Shown: positions 15,038-15,119 of the stretch, piece by piece
How positions within the stretch are numbered: the stretch's first letter is position 1
Layout of the letters: each line of letters starts with the position of its first letter
Origin: Pseudomonadota bacterium
GTDB taxonomy: Bacteria; Desulfobacterota; Desulfobulbia; Desulfobulbales; Desulfocapsaceae
NCBI GenBank assembly: GCA_023412495.1
Contig: JAEYNP010000047.1
Coordinates: 1-15,119 of the forward strand
Direction of reading: 5' to 3'
Length of the DNA stretch: 15,119 bases
The notes under the pieces: model-generated
The model's input: only the letters and a program-made list of their open reading frames with translations
Database searches by the model: none
Told to the model about the DNA's origin: nothing
Program-made: the position numbers and the translations under genes

Positions 15038-15119
15038 TCCTCAGTCCTCAGTCCTCAGTCCTCAGTCCTCAGTCCTCAGTCCTCAGTCCTCAGTCCTCAG
15101 TCCTCAGTCCTCAGTCCTC
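15038..15119. repeat. Tandem array of the 7-nt unit TCCTCAG
   Basis: Starting at 15038 the unit TCCTCAG repeats without any visible variation to the window edge, about 11.7 copies, and may continue beyond. A 7-nt unit without spacers excludes CRISPR. Identity of all copies implies recent slippage expansion or contraction. No reading frame from this window runs into it. Confidence 0.9.

Noticed and set aside
15038..15119. CRISPR array
   Set aside because: The unit is 7 nt with no spacers and no cas genes are present; it is a simple tandem repeat.

Overview
The window is a stretch of GC-rich chromosome with typical proteobacterial gene organisation: strong AAGGAGG-type ribosome sites, tight operons and short intergenic regions carrying dispersed palindromic repeats. 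The gene content fits an anaerobic or metal-exposed member of the Desulfuromonadales/Geobacter-Desulfuromonas side of the former Deltaproteobacteria: an ACR3-type arsenic operon, a cytidylate-kinase-like protein with a BON domain, a SulP transporter, and a receiver-PAS-histidine kinase. This placement is an inference from gene style, not from a phylogenetic marker. No rRNA, tRNA, CRISPR array, transposase or phage gene was seen.

Layout. Positions 1-610 are visibly AT-richer than the rest, hold no convincing gene, and contain inverted repeats, including a short element bounded by about 19-20 bp inverted ends (341-449). A three-gene arsenic resistance operon follows on the + strand (653-2737): an ArsR repressor, a thioredoxin-type arsenate reductase and an ACR3 arsenite efflux permease. 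Together they sense As(III), reduce As(V) to As(III) and export it. A gene-free gap (2738-3010) holds two copies of a palindromic repeat in opposite orientation. A carboxymuconolactone-decarboxylase/AhpD-like protein is encoded on the - strand (3011-3550), divergent from a MetR-like LysR regulator (3868-4830). The gap between them contains a roughly 150-nt imperfect palindrome and a perfect 12-bp AT-rich inverted repeat over the regulator's probable promoter.

Downstream of the LysR gene are a cupin of the DUF985 (Cupin_5) family (4847-5332), a cytidylate-kinase-like/BON fusion protein (5535-6338) and, behind its own extended -10 promoter, a SulP anion transporter with a STAS domain and a Cys-rich tail (6535-8349). 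Next comes a translationally coupled nuclease/ATPase pair, a YhaO/SbcD-like metallophosphoesterase (8554-9807) and a 1166-residue YhaN/SbcC/Rad50-like ATPase (9798-13298), probably a DNA end-processing or repair complex. It lacks a recognisable zinc hook. The last gene (13407-14963) is a sensor kinase with an N-terminal receiver domain, preceded by its own sigma70-like promoter. The window ends in a pure 7-nt tandem repeat (TCCTCAG) that runs off the edge, with inverted copies of the same unit on the other side of a small hairpin.

The coding content is mostly recognisable families. The least explained features are the intergenic repeats, the kinase-like/BON protein beside SulP, and the hook-less YhaO/YhaN pair. 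Nothing here amounts to a clearly new system on sequence reading alone.
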